Shown here: positions 25,602 through 35,007 of the stretch, one piece after another
How positions within the stretch are numbered: position 1 is the stretch's first letter
How the letters are laid out: every line of letters starts with the position of its first letter
Assembly (NCBI RefSeq): GCF_030380735.1
Contig: NZ_JAUDRZ010000026.1
Span: forward strand, 248,001-312,000
Length of the DNA: 64,000 bases
Source: Rhizobium sp. S152
GTDB lineage: Bacteria; Pseudomonadota; Alphaproteobacteria; Rhizobiales; Rhizobiaceae
Direction: 5' to 3'
Program-made: the position numbers and the translations under genes
Notes under the pieces: generated by a model
What the model was told of the DNA's origin: nothing
Databases searched by the model: none
What the model saw: the letters and a program-made list of their open reading frames with translations, nothing else

Positions 25602-25654
25602 CGTCTATCCCCAACAACACAACCGCCCGCCGTCCGCGCGGGTCAGTCTATGAT

Positions 25655-25815
25655 GTCGGGCCGGTCTTCTGACTGGGCGTCATCCGCCCGCCGCGCCTTC
25701 CCGGCAGTCACCAGTGGCATATTGCGGCAGGCGTCGGCCTCACAGCGTTGGGCACGTTCCGGATTTGCACCGAATTCCCGATTCTCCCGCATGAGCGGGC
25801 ACCCGACGGAACTGC
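25655..25815 (-). promoter_or_regulatory. Cobalamin (B12) riboswitch upstream of bluB
   Basis: Read on the minus strand, the segment has the hallmarks of the class: a GGTGC-type 5' arm, CGGTGCAAATCCGG, GCTGTGAGGCCGACG, the B12 box GCCACTG (complement of 25712-25718), then the GCCGGGAAGGCG segment and AGTCAGAAGACCGGCC at the 3' side. A further CCCGC-N7-GCGGG hairpin (25626-25642) lies between aptamer and start codon and may be the expression platform. Confidence 0.95.
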
Positions 25816-25851
25816 TATGCCGTCCCGCCGCGCGATATGCAACAGCTTAGA

Positions 25852-26685
25852 TCACTCAGCTACCGGGAAGTAGCGGACATAGGCGAACTCGTCACCACCA
25901 GGTGACCAGCAGGGCACATTGATCGTGCCCTGCCCGCCGAAGAGCTCGAACAAGGTCGTCAGGTTGCCGCCATCCATGTCCATCAGCCGTAGCCGGACAT
26001 CAAGATCGCGCGGATGATCGAACACATCGGGGTCGTAGGAGAGGATCAGCACCTTGCTGTTGTCGGGCGAAGGATGCGGAAACCAGTTGCCGTAGTTGTC
26101 GCCGGTGATCTGCTGGAGCCCGGTGCCATCGGGATGGATGCGCCAGATCTGCATCAGACCCGTCCGGCTCGAGTTGAAGTAGATCCACTGCCCGTCGGCC
26201 GAATAATCAGGCCCATCATTACGCCCCTCGCCATGCGTCAGCCGCGTCTCCTCGCCGCCTTCGACCGCGATCGTGTAGATATCGAAGAGATCGTTGCGGA
26301 TGCCGCAATAGCTCAGGCGCTTTCCATCGGGCGACCAGCCATGCCAGTAGGATGGCAGATTGGCTGTGACAGGCCTTGGAACGCCCCCTTCGGCAGGCAC
26401 GATGTAGATCGCCGATTTTCCGTGCTCGACCTTGTCGGAGATCACGATCTCAGTGCCGTCGGGCGAAATGCCGTGGTCGTTGTTGCACTGCTGCGCGAAG
26501 CCGGTGTCGATTGTTTCAACGCTGCTCACCCCATCAAGCACCAGACGATGCAATAGTCCATCGCCGTTGAGCAGCAGGTAGGTGCCGTCGGGCGAAAAAT
26601 TCGGCGCCTCGACCAGTTGATCGGTCTGCCAGACGACCCGCATCTCCTTGGTTTTTATGTTGTATATCTCTACGGAACTGCGCAC
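25852..26685 (-). CDS. TolB-like PD40 beta-propeller protein
   Basis: A 277-residue protein built of WD40-like/PD40 blades. Repeated FSPDGTYLL, ISPDGTEIV, WSPDGKRLS, YSADGQWIYF, PSPDNSKVL and WSPGGDEFAY segments are spaced about 40-45 residues apart, giving a six-blade propeller as in TolB. No signal peptide is visible, so it should be cytoplasmic, unlike TolB. It starts at a GTG (26685) with GGAGG six bases upstream. The binding partner is unknown. The riboswitch of bluB begins just downstream of its stop. Confidence 0.8.
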   Translation of the reverse strand: MRSSVEIYNIKTKEMRVVWQTDQLVEAPNFSPDGTYLLLNGDGLLHRLVLDGVSSVETIDTGFAQQCNNDHGISPDGTEIVISDKVEHGKSAIYIVPAEGGVPRPVTANLPSYWHGWSPDGKRLSYCGIRNDLFDIYTIAVEGGEETRLTHGEGRNDGPDYSADGQWIYFNSSRTGLMQIWRIHPDGTGLQQITGDNYGNWFPHPSPDNSKVLILSYDPDVFDHPRDLDVRLRLMDMDGGNLTTLFELFGGQGTINVPCWSPGGDEFAYVRYFPVAE

Positions 26686-26880
26686 GACGATCCTCCACTA
26701 TCTGAACACGACACCGAATTAGGTCACCGACAGCCGCCGGGCAACCTGCCATCGCGCGCCGCGCTTTTGCACAAGCAATAAGCTCTTCGGATAAATCCGC
26801 GAAACAATACCGGTTCATCTAGCGTTCATGACGAAGATGTGACAGTTCAATGACGCTTTGATGACACTGGAGTTTTCCCC

Positions 26881-28809
26881 TTGATCGCGCAAGTCATGAG
26901 GTCTGCCACCGCAATGCGCGTGGCCTCGCTTTACGCCGGCTCGCGCGCGAACACGCGCTCGGCCGCCGTGCGCGTTGCACTCGGTGTCGCGCTTACGGCC
27001 ATTCTTGCGCTTTTCACCACCATCGTGGTCGAAGCAATCGCCCGCGACACCTTCACGGATGTCGGCACCTTCCTGACATCGACCGCGCGTCCCGGCATGA
27101 CTACCGTCGCCATGCTGACAGTCCTAATGCTGTCGCTGGACGCGGTCTTCGGCCGGCGCTTTCTGTCCGCGCTGCTGGTCGTGCCACTGGTCATCACCAC
27201 GGCCTTCATATCCAACCAGAAGCAGCACTACCTCTCCGATCCGCTTTATCCGTCGGACATGCTGTTCGGACGGCAGATCATGGAGCTGCTGCCAGTCATG
27301 GTTCGCGATCGCCCCTTCACGGCAGTCGCTCTCGCCGTCGGTATCGTGCTCTCTGTGGCCGGCCTTGTCTTGGCCCTGCGCTACGGCTGGCGGCATTTCC
27401 CCAGGATTTCGGTCCCGACCCGCCTAAAGACTCTGTGTCTCGGCCTGCCCGTCATCGCCGCCTTCGGTTCACTGATGGATTACTCGCAGTATTCTTATAT
27501 CCGCGACCGCCTGCAGGTCGTGCCGATGATGTGGGACCAGAAGGAAAACTACCGCAGCAACGGCTTCATCCTGGCCTTCATCTTCAACATTCCGATGGCC
27601 GACGTCGCAGCTCCCGCGGGCTTCGGAACACAGGCGCTGGATGCCATCCCGGCCCGCAACTACGGCTATCTGAGCGGCCCGCGCGAAAAGCCGGATGTCA
27701 TCATGCTGATGAGCGAATCCTTCTGGGATCCGACGCGCCTGAAGACGCTGCAGTTCTCCGCCGACCCGATGCCCAATATTCGCGCTGCGCAGTCCGGCTA
27801 TGTCTTCTCGCCCGAGTTCGGCGGCATGACTGCCAATGTCGAGTTCGAGGCGCTGACCGGGTTCTCCAACGCCTTCCTGCCCTATGGCAGCATCCCGTAT
27901 CAGCAGTACATTCGCCGCGATATCCCGTCGCTCGCCACCTTCTTCCGCGGCGAAGGCTACGCGGCGCGCTCGCTGCATCCCTTCAGCGGCTGGTTCTGGA
28001 ACCGCAACGAGGTCTACAAGGATTTCGGCTTCGAGGAGTTCCGCACCGAGGACACGATGCCGCCGATGGAAAAGCGCGGCATCTTCGCCTCCGATGATAG
28101 CCTGATGAAGGAGATCATGAACGAAGCCGACGGCATGGACCGCCCGTTCTTCTTCTTCGCCGTCACCCTGCAGGGACATGGCCCATACGAGCCGAACCGC
28201 TACGCCAAGAATACGATCGATATCCAGGGCAACATCCCCGATGCGGACAAGGCAACGCTCGGAACCTATACGCAGGGCGTGAAGGAAGCCGACGACAGCT
28301 TGAAGATGCTGATGGACTGGGCCGAGAAGCGCGACCGCGAAACGATCATCGTGCTGTGGGGCGATCACCTGCCGCCGCTCGGCAGCGTCTACATGAACAC
28401 CGGCTACATGCCCGACCAGGTCGCCACCCGCAAGGCATCGGTCGACGTGATGAAGCAGGAGCATGAAACTCCGCTGGTCATCTGGTCCAGCAAGAAGGGC
28501 ACCAAGAAGGACGTCGGCACGATCAGCCCGTCGCTGCTCTCCTATCACCTTCTGAAATACGCCGGCTTCGAGCACCCGTTCTACACCGGGTTCCTCGGCC
28601 GCGTGCAGAAGAAATACGACGTCGTCGACCGCTACCAGCTGGTCGCCCGCGACAACACGCCCTCTCCCAACTGGGTGTTGAAGCCGAAGGACCTGGATCC
28701 GCTGGTGCGCGACTACCGCTTCCTGCAGCACGATATCATGTTCGGCAAGGCGCAGTCGCTCGACCGCTTCTTCCCGCAGCACGCATGGTTGAGCGCCGAC
28801 GGGTCATAA
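26881..28809 (+). CDS. LtaS/OpgB-like membrane phosphotransferase (sulfatase fold)
   Basis: A 642-residue protein with five membrane helices (about 31-52, 73-90, 95-112, 146-168, 182-198) and a periplasmic sulfatase-fold domain. LMSESFWD supplies the metal-binding Glu279, FGGMTANVEFEAL the nucleophile Thr317, and WGDHLPP a metal histidine/aspartate. Relatives transfer phosphoglycerol or phosphoethanolamine; in rhizobia, such enzymes (CgmB/OpgB type) decorate cyclic beta-glucans. That substrate is inference. Start is TTG 26881, chosen for GGAG eight bases upstream; the next ATG (26896) has no such site. Confidence 0.82.
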   Translation: MIAQVMRSATAMRVASLYAGSRANTRSAAVRVALGVALTAILALFTTIVVEAIARDTFTDVGTFLTSTARPGMTTVAMLTVLMLSLDAVFGRRFLSALLVVPLVITTAFISNQKQHYLSDPLYPSDMLFGRQIMELLPVMVRDRPFTAVALAVGIVLSVAGLVLALRYGWRHFPRISVPTRLKTLCLGLPVIAAFGSLMDYSQYSYIRDRLQVVPMMWDQKENYRSNGFILAFIFNIPMADVAAPAGFGTQALDAIPARNYGYLSGPREKPDVIMLMSESFWDPTRLKTLQFSADPMPNIRAAQSGYVFSPEFGGMTANVEFEALTGFSNAFLPYGSIPYQQYIRRDIPSLATFFRGEGYAARSLHPFSGWFWNRNEVYKDFGFEEFRTEDTMPPMEKRGIFASDDSLMKEIMNEADGMDRPFFFFAVTLQGHGPYEPNRYAKNTIDIQGNIPDADKATLGTYTQGVKEADDSLKMLMDWAEKRDRETIIVLWGDHLPPLGSVYMNTGYMPDQVATRKASVDVMKQEHETPLVIWSSKKGTKKDVGTISPSLLSYHLLKYAGFEHPFYTGFLGRVQKKYDVVDRYQLVARDNTPSPNWVLKPKDLDPLVRDYRFLQHDIMFGKAQSLDRFFPQHAWLSADGS

Positions 28810-28891
28810 TCGAGGTCGACGCGCTGCCGCATTGAATTTGGCCGCGGACCGGACTACTCCCGAATGAGGAATGTCTTTCGGGAGTCGCGCC

Positions 28892-29416
28892 ATGAACAAT
28901 CTCTCCAGCTTCGTCCACCTGCATTTCGACAAATCCGCCGGTGAACTTGGCGACATCGAAAAACGCGTCCTTGCCAAGGCGCATGAGCGCAAGATCATCT
29001 CCACCGACATCAACGCCGCGCTGAAGGCCGAATCTTCCTTCGGCGAGCGGATGGCGGACGCCATCGCGCGTGTCGGCGGCTCCTGGGGCTTCATCACGAC
29101 CTTTCTGGTCTTTCTGGTTGTCTGGTGTGCCATCAACACCGTTGTGCTCGCTACCGGCGCCTTCGATCCCTACCCCTTCATCTTCCTCAATCTCGTACTG
29201 TCCATGATCGCCGCGATCCAGGCGCCGATCATCATGATGTCGCAGAACCGGCAGGCGGAACGCGATCGCTTCGAGGCGGCGAAGGATTACGAAGTCAACC
29301 TCAAGGCCGAACTCGAGGTTCTGTCGCTCCATCAGAAGATCGACATGCAGGTCCTCACCGAAATCGCCGCCCTGCGCGAGGACATCAGCCGGCTGGCAGC
29401 TAGGCTCGACAAGTAG
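28892..29416 (+). CDS. DUF1003 membrane protein
   Basis: A 174-residue DUF1003 protein. The conserved core is two membrane helices (GSWGFITTFLVFLVVWCAIN and FIFLNLVLSMIAAIQAPIIM) joined by the typical FDPYPF loop and followed by MSQNRQAERDR. The C-terminus is a coiled coil. Function unknown; family members are widespread inner-membrane proteins. Start 28892 has GGGAG about eight bases upstream; the open frame also has an ATG at 28871. Confidence 0.86.
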   Translation: MNNLSSFVHLHFDKSAGELGDIEKRVLAKAHERKIISTDINAALKAESSFGERMADAIARVGGSWGFITTFLVFLVVWCAINTVVLATGAFDPYPFIFLNLVLSMIAAIQAPIIMMSQNRQAERDRFEAAKDYEVNLKAELEVLSLHQKIDMQVLTEIAALREDISRLAARLDK

Positions 29417-29655
29417 GAGAGTTTCCGGCGACACCACCGAAGGTGGAGCTAAAATCAGCCTCGCTCCATCTTATGTGACCCGCCCGCCATTGAACCAGCT
29501 GGCAACATCGCACCTCCCTCAAGTGTAAACATCGCCGGAGCAAATCCCGCAAAAATACACTTATCGCGTTCATTAGCTTATCAAAAATTAATAAATGCGA
29601 ACGTAATGTCGAACTGAACGTGCCGCAACCCATGATGGCGCCGGAGGTATGTCGA

Positions 29656-30078
29656 ATGAAGACGATGCGTTGTTTCCATCGCCACAAAGGCGGAGCGGCA
29701 GCGGTCGAGTTTGCAATCGTGGCGCCCCTTTTCCTCCTGATCGTACTCACGCTGATCGCCTATGGAATCTACCTTAGCGCGGCGCACTCCCTGCAGCAGT
29801 TGACCGCCGACGCCGCCCGCACCGCTGTTGCCGGCCTCTCTGATCAGGAACGCGCAGAGCTCGTCAACAATTACATAGAGATCTCGACCATGAATGACCC
29901 GCTGATCGACAGGAAGAAGCTGGTCGTCAAAGTCGCCACCGACCCCAAGAACGCCAACCAGTTCACCGTGACGACGGAATACGACGCGTCTGCGCTTCCT
30001 ATCTGGAAACTCTACACTTTCCCGCTCCCAAGCACGGTCATTCGCCGTTTTGCAACGATCCGCATGGGTGGCATATGA
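29656..30078 (+). CDS. TadE-like pilus-assembly pseudopilin
   Basis: A 140-residue TadE/TadG-type protein. A short basic leader (MKTMRCFHRHKGG) precedes the diagnostic AAAVEFAIVAPLFLLIV membrane helix with the +5-like glutamate. Proteins of this class are processed by the prepilin peptidase TadV/CpaA and assist Flp pilus assembly. Start 29656 has GGAGGT eight bases upstream. It overlaps the next gene by 4 bases (ATGA). None of the other tad/cpa genes is nearby. Confidence 0.85.
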   Translation: MKTMRCFHRHKGGAAAVEFAIVAPLFLLIVLTLIAYGIYLSAAHSLQQLTADAARTAVAGLSDQERAELVNNYIEISTMNDPLIDRKKLVVKVATDPKNANQFTVTTEYDASALPIWKLYTFPLPSTVIRRFATIRMGGI

Positions 30079-31817
30079 ATGCTGCGTGGTGCCGGGCGAC
30101 CTGGTCCGGATTGAAAGCCGACAAGGCAGGCAATGTGGCGATAACAGCGGCACTTTGCCTGCCTCTCATCGTCTACTCCCTGGCGCTCGGTGTCGACTAC
30201 GGGATGGTCACCCTGCAGCAGCGCCGGCTTCAGCAATTGAGCGACATCGGTGCGATCGTCGCGGCATCCGACATCGACAACGCCGCCGCCAATCTTGCGA
30301 CCAACTTCCAGAAGAACGGCATTCTCGTTGCCGTCAAGACCGCCGGCGGCTACGTGACCCCGGATGGCGGCCTGCCGCTCGACAGCAACAAGATCGGTCA
30401 ATTCCAAGCTGTGGCGGAATACACGCCCGGCACCTATGTCGCCGACCCCACCATCCCCGCCGGTCAGCGCTTTGCCGCCGGCGTGAAGCCGTATGACGCC
30501 GTAAAGGTTGCAATGACGCAGAAGGCCGAATTCGCCTTCGCCAATGCCTTCACCACCCCGCCGACGCTGCATGCCACGGGAACGGCCTCGGCATCGAAGG
30601 TCGCCGCCTTCTCCATCGGCTCGCGTCTTGCGAGCATGAACGGTGGCGTCCTGAACGCTCTTCTCGGCAGCCTGCTGGGCACGACGGTATCGCTCAAGGT
30701 GGCAGACTACGAGGCTCTCCTGGCAACCGATGTCGATCTCTTGACCTTCCTCGATCTTCTGGCGACGGACCTCAACCTCACCGCGGCGAACTACGACAAA
30801 GTCCTCTCGACGAGCATCTCCTATCCGCAACTGCTTAAGACGCTCGGCAAGACCCCCGGCCTATCCGCGACCGCCTCCAAAACCATCGCCGCGCTCGAAA
30901 AGACACTGTCCACCACCCAGCTAAAGGTGAAACTGGAGGATCTCGTCAATCTCGGCCAGACCGGCGAGCGCCTCGTCGGCACCGGCTCGCATCTTTTGGT
31001 TCAGGCAAGCGCACTCGACATTCTCTCTACTACGGCACTTGCCGCCAACCAGAAGAAGCAGGTGGCTGTCAATGTCGCGGCCGGTGTTCCCGGCCTGACC
31101 AACGTCACGCTGAACCTCGCGATCGGCGAACGTCCGCAGGGCGTGACCTCCAATGCGCTGGGCACGATCGGTACGGCAGTGCGAACGGCGCAGCTGCGTC
31201 TTCAGATCGAGGCCACCGTCTCCGGCCTCGCCGCCATCACCGGCATCAAGATCCGCATTCCGCTCTACGTCGAGGCGGCCTATGGCGAAGCAAAGCTCCA
31301 GACATTCTCCTGCCTCGGCGGCAATCCCCGCAACGCCAGCCTCGGTGTCGATGTCGTCCCCGGCGTGGCGGAAATCGCACTTGGCGATGTCGACCAGACG
31401 GCGATGGCGAACTTCGGCAGCAAGCCACGCGTCACGAGAGCGACGATCATCGACGCCACGCTGCTCAAGGTCTCCGCCATGGCCGACACCACCGCGACCA
31501 ACAGCACCAAGCAGCGGCTCACCTTCCAGCAGCCGGACATCGCCGCCAAGACGATCAAGAACGTTTCCACACGCGACACGCTGACGACGACGGTGCAATC
31601 TCTTCTGAAGAAGACGGATATCCGGCTGCAGCTGCTCTTCATCACGCTCGGCACGGATACCACGGTGCTCGGCGCCATCGCCGACACGCTCTCCGCCGCC
31701 ACCGTGCCGCTCGACGAACTGCTCTACAACACGCTGTTGTTGCTCGGCATCAAGATCGGCGAGGCCGACGTCCGCTTCACCGACGCCCGCTGCCAGCAGT
31801 CCGTACTGGTGCAATAG
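30075..31817 (+). CDS. TadG-like Flp pilus-assembly protein, no vWA domain seen
   Basis: A 580-residue TadG-type protein. An N-terminal KAGNVAITAALCLPLIVYSLA helix anchors it, followed by a Tad-like periplasmic region (DYGMVTLQQRRLQQLSD). TadG proteins often carry a C-terminal von Willebrand A domain with a DxSxS metal site; I do not see one here. Instead residues about 200-330 are Leu/Thr-rich helices and the C-terminus is beta-rich, with four or so cysteines. It is coupled to the TadE-like gene by a 4-base overlap. Confidence 0.8.
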   Translation: MNAAWCRATWSGLKADKAGNVAITAALCLPLIVYSLALGVDYGMVTLQQRRLQQLSDIGAIVAASDIDNAAANLATNFQKNGILVAVKTAGGYVTPDGGLPLDSNKIGQFQAVAEYTPGTYVADPTIPAGQRFAAGVKPYDAVKVAMTQKAEFAFANAFTTPPTLHATGTASASKVAAFSIGSRLASMNGGVLNALLGSLLGTTVSLKVADYEALLATDVDLLTFLDLLATDLNLTAANYDKVLSTSISYPQLLKTLGKTPGLSATASKTIAALEKTLSTTQLKVKLEDLVNLGQTGERLVGTGSHLLVQASALDILSTTALAANQKKQVAVNVAAGVPGLTNVTLNLAIGERPQGVTSNALGTIGTAVRTAQLRLQIEATVSGLAAITGIKIRIPLYVEAAYGEAKLQTFSCLGGNPRNASLGVDVVPGVAEIALGDVDQTAMANFGSKPRVTRATIIDATLLKVSAMADTTATNSTKQRLTFQQPDIAAKTIKNVSTRDTLTTTVQSLLKKTDIRLQLLFITLGTDTTVLGAIADTLSAATVPLDELLYNTLLLLGIKIGEADVRFTDARCQQSVLVQ

Positions 31818-31843
31818 AAAAAGCCCGGCGCAATGGCCGGGCT
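31818..31843 (-). terminator. Rho-independent terminator of the DAHP synthase gene
   Basis: AGCCCGGC / GCCGGGCT stem (31822-31829 and 31836-31843) with a run of five A on the plus strand, i.e. U tract on the minus-strand transcript. It lies just past the DAHP synthase stop and abuts the TadG stop codon, so it may slow plus-strand readthrough too. Confidence 0.85.
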
Positions 31844-31868
31844 CTCCTTCATTCTATTTTCCCGAAGA

Positions 31869-33242
31869 TCAGGCGCTGACGGCCAGACGCTTTTCGTCGC
31901 GACCGCTCTTCATGCGCTCGGACAGCAGGAATGCCAGTTCGAGTGCCTGGTCGGCATTGAGACGCGGGTCGCAATGCGTATGGTAGCGGTCGTGCAGGTC
32001 TTCCGCCGTGACCGCGCGCGCACCGCCGGTGCACTCCGTCACGTCCTTGCCGGTCATCTCGATGTGGATGCCGCCGGGATGCGAGCCTTCCGCGCGGTGA
32101 ATCTGGAAGAAGCTTTCGACTTCCGACAGGATCCGCTCGAACGGACGCGTCTTGTAGTGGTTGAGCGTGATCGTGTTGCCGTGCATCGGATCGCAGGACC
32201 ACACGACCTCGCGGCCCTCACGCTCGACGGCGCGGATGAGACGCGGCAGGTGATCGGCGACCTTGTCGTGACCGAAGCGGCAGATCAACGTCAGCCGGCC
32301 GGCCTCGTTGGTCGGGTTCAGGATATCGATCAGGTTCAGCAGATCGTCCGCCTGCAGCGAAGGACCGCACTTCAGACCGATCGGGTTCTTGATACCGCGG
32401 CAGTATTCGACATGCGCATGGTCCGCCTGACGCGTACGATCGCCGATCCAGATCATGTGGCCCGAGGTCGCGTACCAGTCGCCCGAGGTCGAGTCGACGC
32501 GGGTTAGCGCTTCCTCGTAGCCGAGAAGCAGGGCTTCGTGGCTGGTGAAGAAGTCGGTCTCGCGCAGGCTCGGCTGGTTCTCGGCGGTAATGCCGATCGC
32601 CTTCATGAAGTCCATGGTTTCGCTGATGCGGCCGGCGAGCTTGTGGTAGCGCTCACCCTGCGGGCTGTCCTTGACGAAGCCGAGCATCCACTGGTGCACG
32701 TTCTCGAGGTTGGCATAGCCACCCATCGCGAAGGCGCGCAGCAGGTTCAGCGTGGCCGCCGACTGGCGGTACGCCATGGCCTGACGCTCAGGGTTCGGAA
32801 TGCGGGACTCTTCCGTGAACTCGATGCCGTTGATGATATCGCCACGGTAGCTCGGCAGCGACACGTCGCCCTGGGTCTCGATACCAGACGAACGCGGCTT
32901 GGCAAACTGACCGGCGATACGACCAACTTTCACGACAGGCAGCTGCGCGCCATAAGTCAAGACGACGGCCATCTGCAGGAAGGCGCGGAAGAAGTCACGG
33001 ATGTTGTCGGCGCCGTGCTCGGCGAAGCTCTCCGCACAGTCGCCGCCCTGCAGCAGGAAACCGTTGCCTTCGGCGACGTTTGCGAGATGCTTCTTCAGGC
33101 GGCGCGCTTCACCGGCAAAAACCAGTGGCGGATAGCTTGCGAGCTGGGCTTCCGTTGCTGCCAATGCCGCCTGGTCCGGATAGTCCGGAACCTGCTGGAT
33201 CGGTTTTTGCCGCCAACTGTTCGGAGTCCAATTCTGTGCCAT
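31869..33242 (-). CDS. aroG: 3-deoxy-7-phosphoheptulonate synthase, class II
   Basis: A 457-residue class II (plant-type) DAHP synthase, the first enzyme of the shikimate pathway, joining erythrose-4-phosphate and phosphoenolpyruvate. Visible family segments are the WTPNSWRQKPIQQVPDYPD start, LLQGGDCAESFAEH with the metal cysteine, GRIAGQFAKPRS, IGLKCGPS and CDPMHGNT near the C-terminus. The frame runs further upstream to 33362, but the conserved N-terminus begins at the ATG 33242. Monocistronic, with a terminator directly downstream. Confidence 0.95.
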   Translation of the reverse strand: MAQNWTPNSWRQKPIQQVPDYPDQAALAATEAQLASYPPLVFAGEARRLKKHLANVAEGNGFLLQGGDCAESFAEHGADNIRDFFRAFLQMAVVLTYGAQLPVVKVGRIAGQFAKPRSSGIETQGDVSLPSYRGDIINGIEFTEESRIPNPERQAMAYRQSAATLNLLRAFAMGGYANLENVHQWMLGFVKDSPQGERYHKLAGRISETMDFMKAIGITAENQPSLRETDFFTSHEALLLGYEEALTRVDSTSGDWYATSGHMIWIGDRTRQADHAHVEYCRGIKNPIGLKCGPSLQADDLLNLIDILNPTNEAGRLTLICRFGHDKVADHLPRLIRAVEREGREVVWSCDPMHGNTITLNHYKTRPFERILSEVESFFQIHRAEGSHPGGIHIEMTGKDVTECTGGARAVTAEDLHDRYHTHCDPRLNADQALELAFLLSERMKSGRDEKRLAVSA

Positions 33243-33510
33243 TTCGCTCACCTGTTCCAGCATCCGGCCTCTTGCCGGATGTCTCGCCTTAAAAATGCTG
33301 GGCGGCTTATAAACCTTTACCGCCTTTTTGCATAGCCGCGTTTGAGCCTCATCGAGGCGCATTTGCGGCCGTGTCGAGCGCTACATAAAGGGATTTGGAA
33401 GGACGATTTCAAACGGGAAATGCATCACGCTGTGATGCCAATGGGAAACGCAGTGTCTCCATTGGACGACCGTGCCGGGAAGGGCTTCGCGGCACGGCTC
33501 GAAACACGTC

Positions 33511-34896
33511 TCAGACGCGCACGCCATCCCGCAAGCGATAGCTCGGCGCATACGTCGTCACCAATTCTTCGGCTGCCGTCGGATGTACCGCCATGGTCCG
33601 GTCGAAATCATCCTTGGTGCAGCCGGCCTTCAGCGTGATGCCGAGCAGCTGCGCCATTTCGCCGGCGTCGTGACCGAGGATGTGGGCGCCGATCACCTTG
33701 CGGCTTGCGCCGTCGACGAGCAGCTTCATGATCATCTTCTCGGTCCGGCCGGAAAGCGTCGCCTTCAGCGGCCGGAACTGCGCGCGATAGACCTCGACAT
33801 CCTTGTATCGCTTGCCTGCCTCTTCCTCGGTCAGGCCAACGGTCCCGATCTCCGGCTGCGAGAAGACGGCGGTCGCGATCGTGTCGTGGTCCGGCTTGGT
33901 CGGATTGTTCTTGTATTCGGTCTCGATGAAGCACATCGCCTCGTGGATCGCCACCGGCGTCAGCTGTACCCGGTCGGTGACATCGCCCAGCGCATAGATG
34001 TTCGGAACGTTGGTGCGCGAGTAATCGTCGACGACGATGGCGCCGCGCGCGTCGGTCGCGACGCCCGCCGCCTCCAGCCCCAGGCCTTCCGTGTTCGGAA
34101 CGCGCCCGATCGCCAGCAACACCACATCGGTCGTCAGCGCGCCGCTGTTCAGCGTCTCGACCTCAAGCCGAGCGCCGTCCTTCGATACCTTCTTCAGCAT
34201 CTCATGGCAGAGAATGCGAATGCCCTTGGCGACCATCGCCTCATGCAGCCCGCGGCGCATGTCGTGGTCGAAGCGCGAGAGGATTTCGGCCCCACGATAG
34301 ACGAGAGTCGTCTCGACGCCGAGGCCATGGAAAATGTTGGCGAACTCGACCGCGATGTAGCCGCCGCCGACGATCACGATCGACTTCGGTAGTTCCTCGA
34401 GATGAAAGGCCTCGTTGGACGAAATGCAGAGCTCGGAGCCCGGCAGCGCCTCGTGCGGATTGGGCCGCCCGCCGGTCGCGATGACGATGGTCTTCGCCGT
34501 CACCGTCTTGCCGCTGTTGACCAACCGCACCGTGTGCGCGTCCACCAGTTCGGCGCGCGTCTCAAGGATCTCGGCGTTGGCGCCCGACAGCCCCTTCTTG
34601 TACAGCCCCTCGAGACGGGTGATCTCGGCATCCTTGGCCGCGATCAGCTTCTTCCAGTCGAACGAGCTTTCGCCAACCGTCCAGCCGTATCCCGCCGCAT
34701 CCTCGAAATGCTCGTGATACTGCGAGGCGTAGACGAACAGCTTCTTCGGCACGCAACCGCGAATGACGCAGGTGCCGCCGTACCGATACTCCTCCGCGAT
34801 CGCCACCTTCTTGCCGAGCGATGCGGCAACCCGCGCGCTGCGCACGCCGCCGGATCCGCCACCAATGACGAAGAGGTCGTAATCGTAGGAAGTCAT
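33511..34896 (-). CDS. gor: Glutathione-disulfide reductase
   Basis: A 461-residue flavoprotein disulfide reductase that reduces GSSG with NADPH in the cytoplasm. The FAD motif is IGGGSGGVRSAR near the N-terminus. The redox pair is Cys43/Cys48 in GGTCVIRGCVPKK. The NADPH motif (IVVGGGYIAVEFA-like, here IVGGGYIAVEFA) lies mid-protein, and the catalytic HPTAAEE histidine-glutamate lies at the C-terminus. Start at ATG 34896; the open frame extends 22 codons further upstream without homology. No terminator is seen close after the stop. Confidence 0.95.
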   Translation of the reverse strand: MTSYDYDLFVIGGGSGGVRSARVAASLGKKVAIAEEYRYGGTCVIRGCVPKKLFVYASQYHEHFEDAAGYGWTVGESSFDWKKLIAAKDAEITRLEGLYKKGLSGANAEILETRAELVDAHTVRLVNSGKTVTAKTIVIATGGRPNPHEALPGSELCISSNEAFHLEELPKSIVIVGGGYIAVEFANIFHGLGVETTLVYRGAEILSRFDHDMRRGLHEAMVAKGIRILCHEMLKKVSKDGARLEVETLNSGALTTDVVLLAIGRVPNTEGLGLEAAGVATDARGAIVVDDYSRTNVPNIYALGDVTDRVQLTPVAIHEAMCFIETEYKNNPTKPDHDTIATAVFSQPEIGTVGLTEEEAGKRYKDVEVYRAQFRPLKATLSGRTEKMIMKLLVDGASRKVIGAHILGHDAGEMAQLLGITLKAGCTKDDFDRTMAVHPTAAEELVTTYAPSYRLRDGVRV

Positions 34897-34953
34897 GAAA
34901 AGCTCCGGATGGAATCGTCGGAAGGGATGGCACAGATATAGTGCCGGGGGCAC

Positions 34954-34983
34954 CAAAAACAAAAGCCCGGACGATGCCGGGCT
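34954..34983 (-). terminator. Rho-independent terminator of the DUF2059 gene
   Basis: AGCCCGG / CCGGGCT stem (34964-34970, 34977-34983) with an A-rich run at 34954-34963 that becomes a U tract on the minus-strand RNA. It separates the DUF2059 gene from gor. Confidence 0.85.
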
Positions 34984-35007
34984 TTCGCGATTTCCAATAT
35001 CCCAGGC

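Noticed and set aside
33342..33638. Open frame between the DAHP synthase and gor genes
   Set aside because: It is partly antisense to gor, lacks an SD, and has arginine/serine-rich shadow composition.
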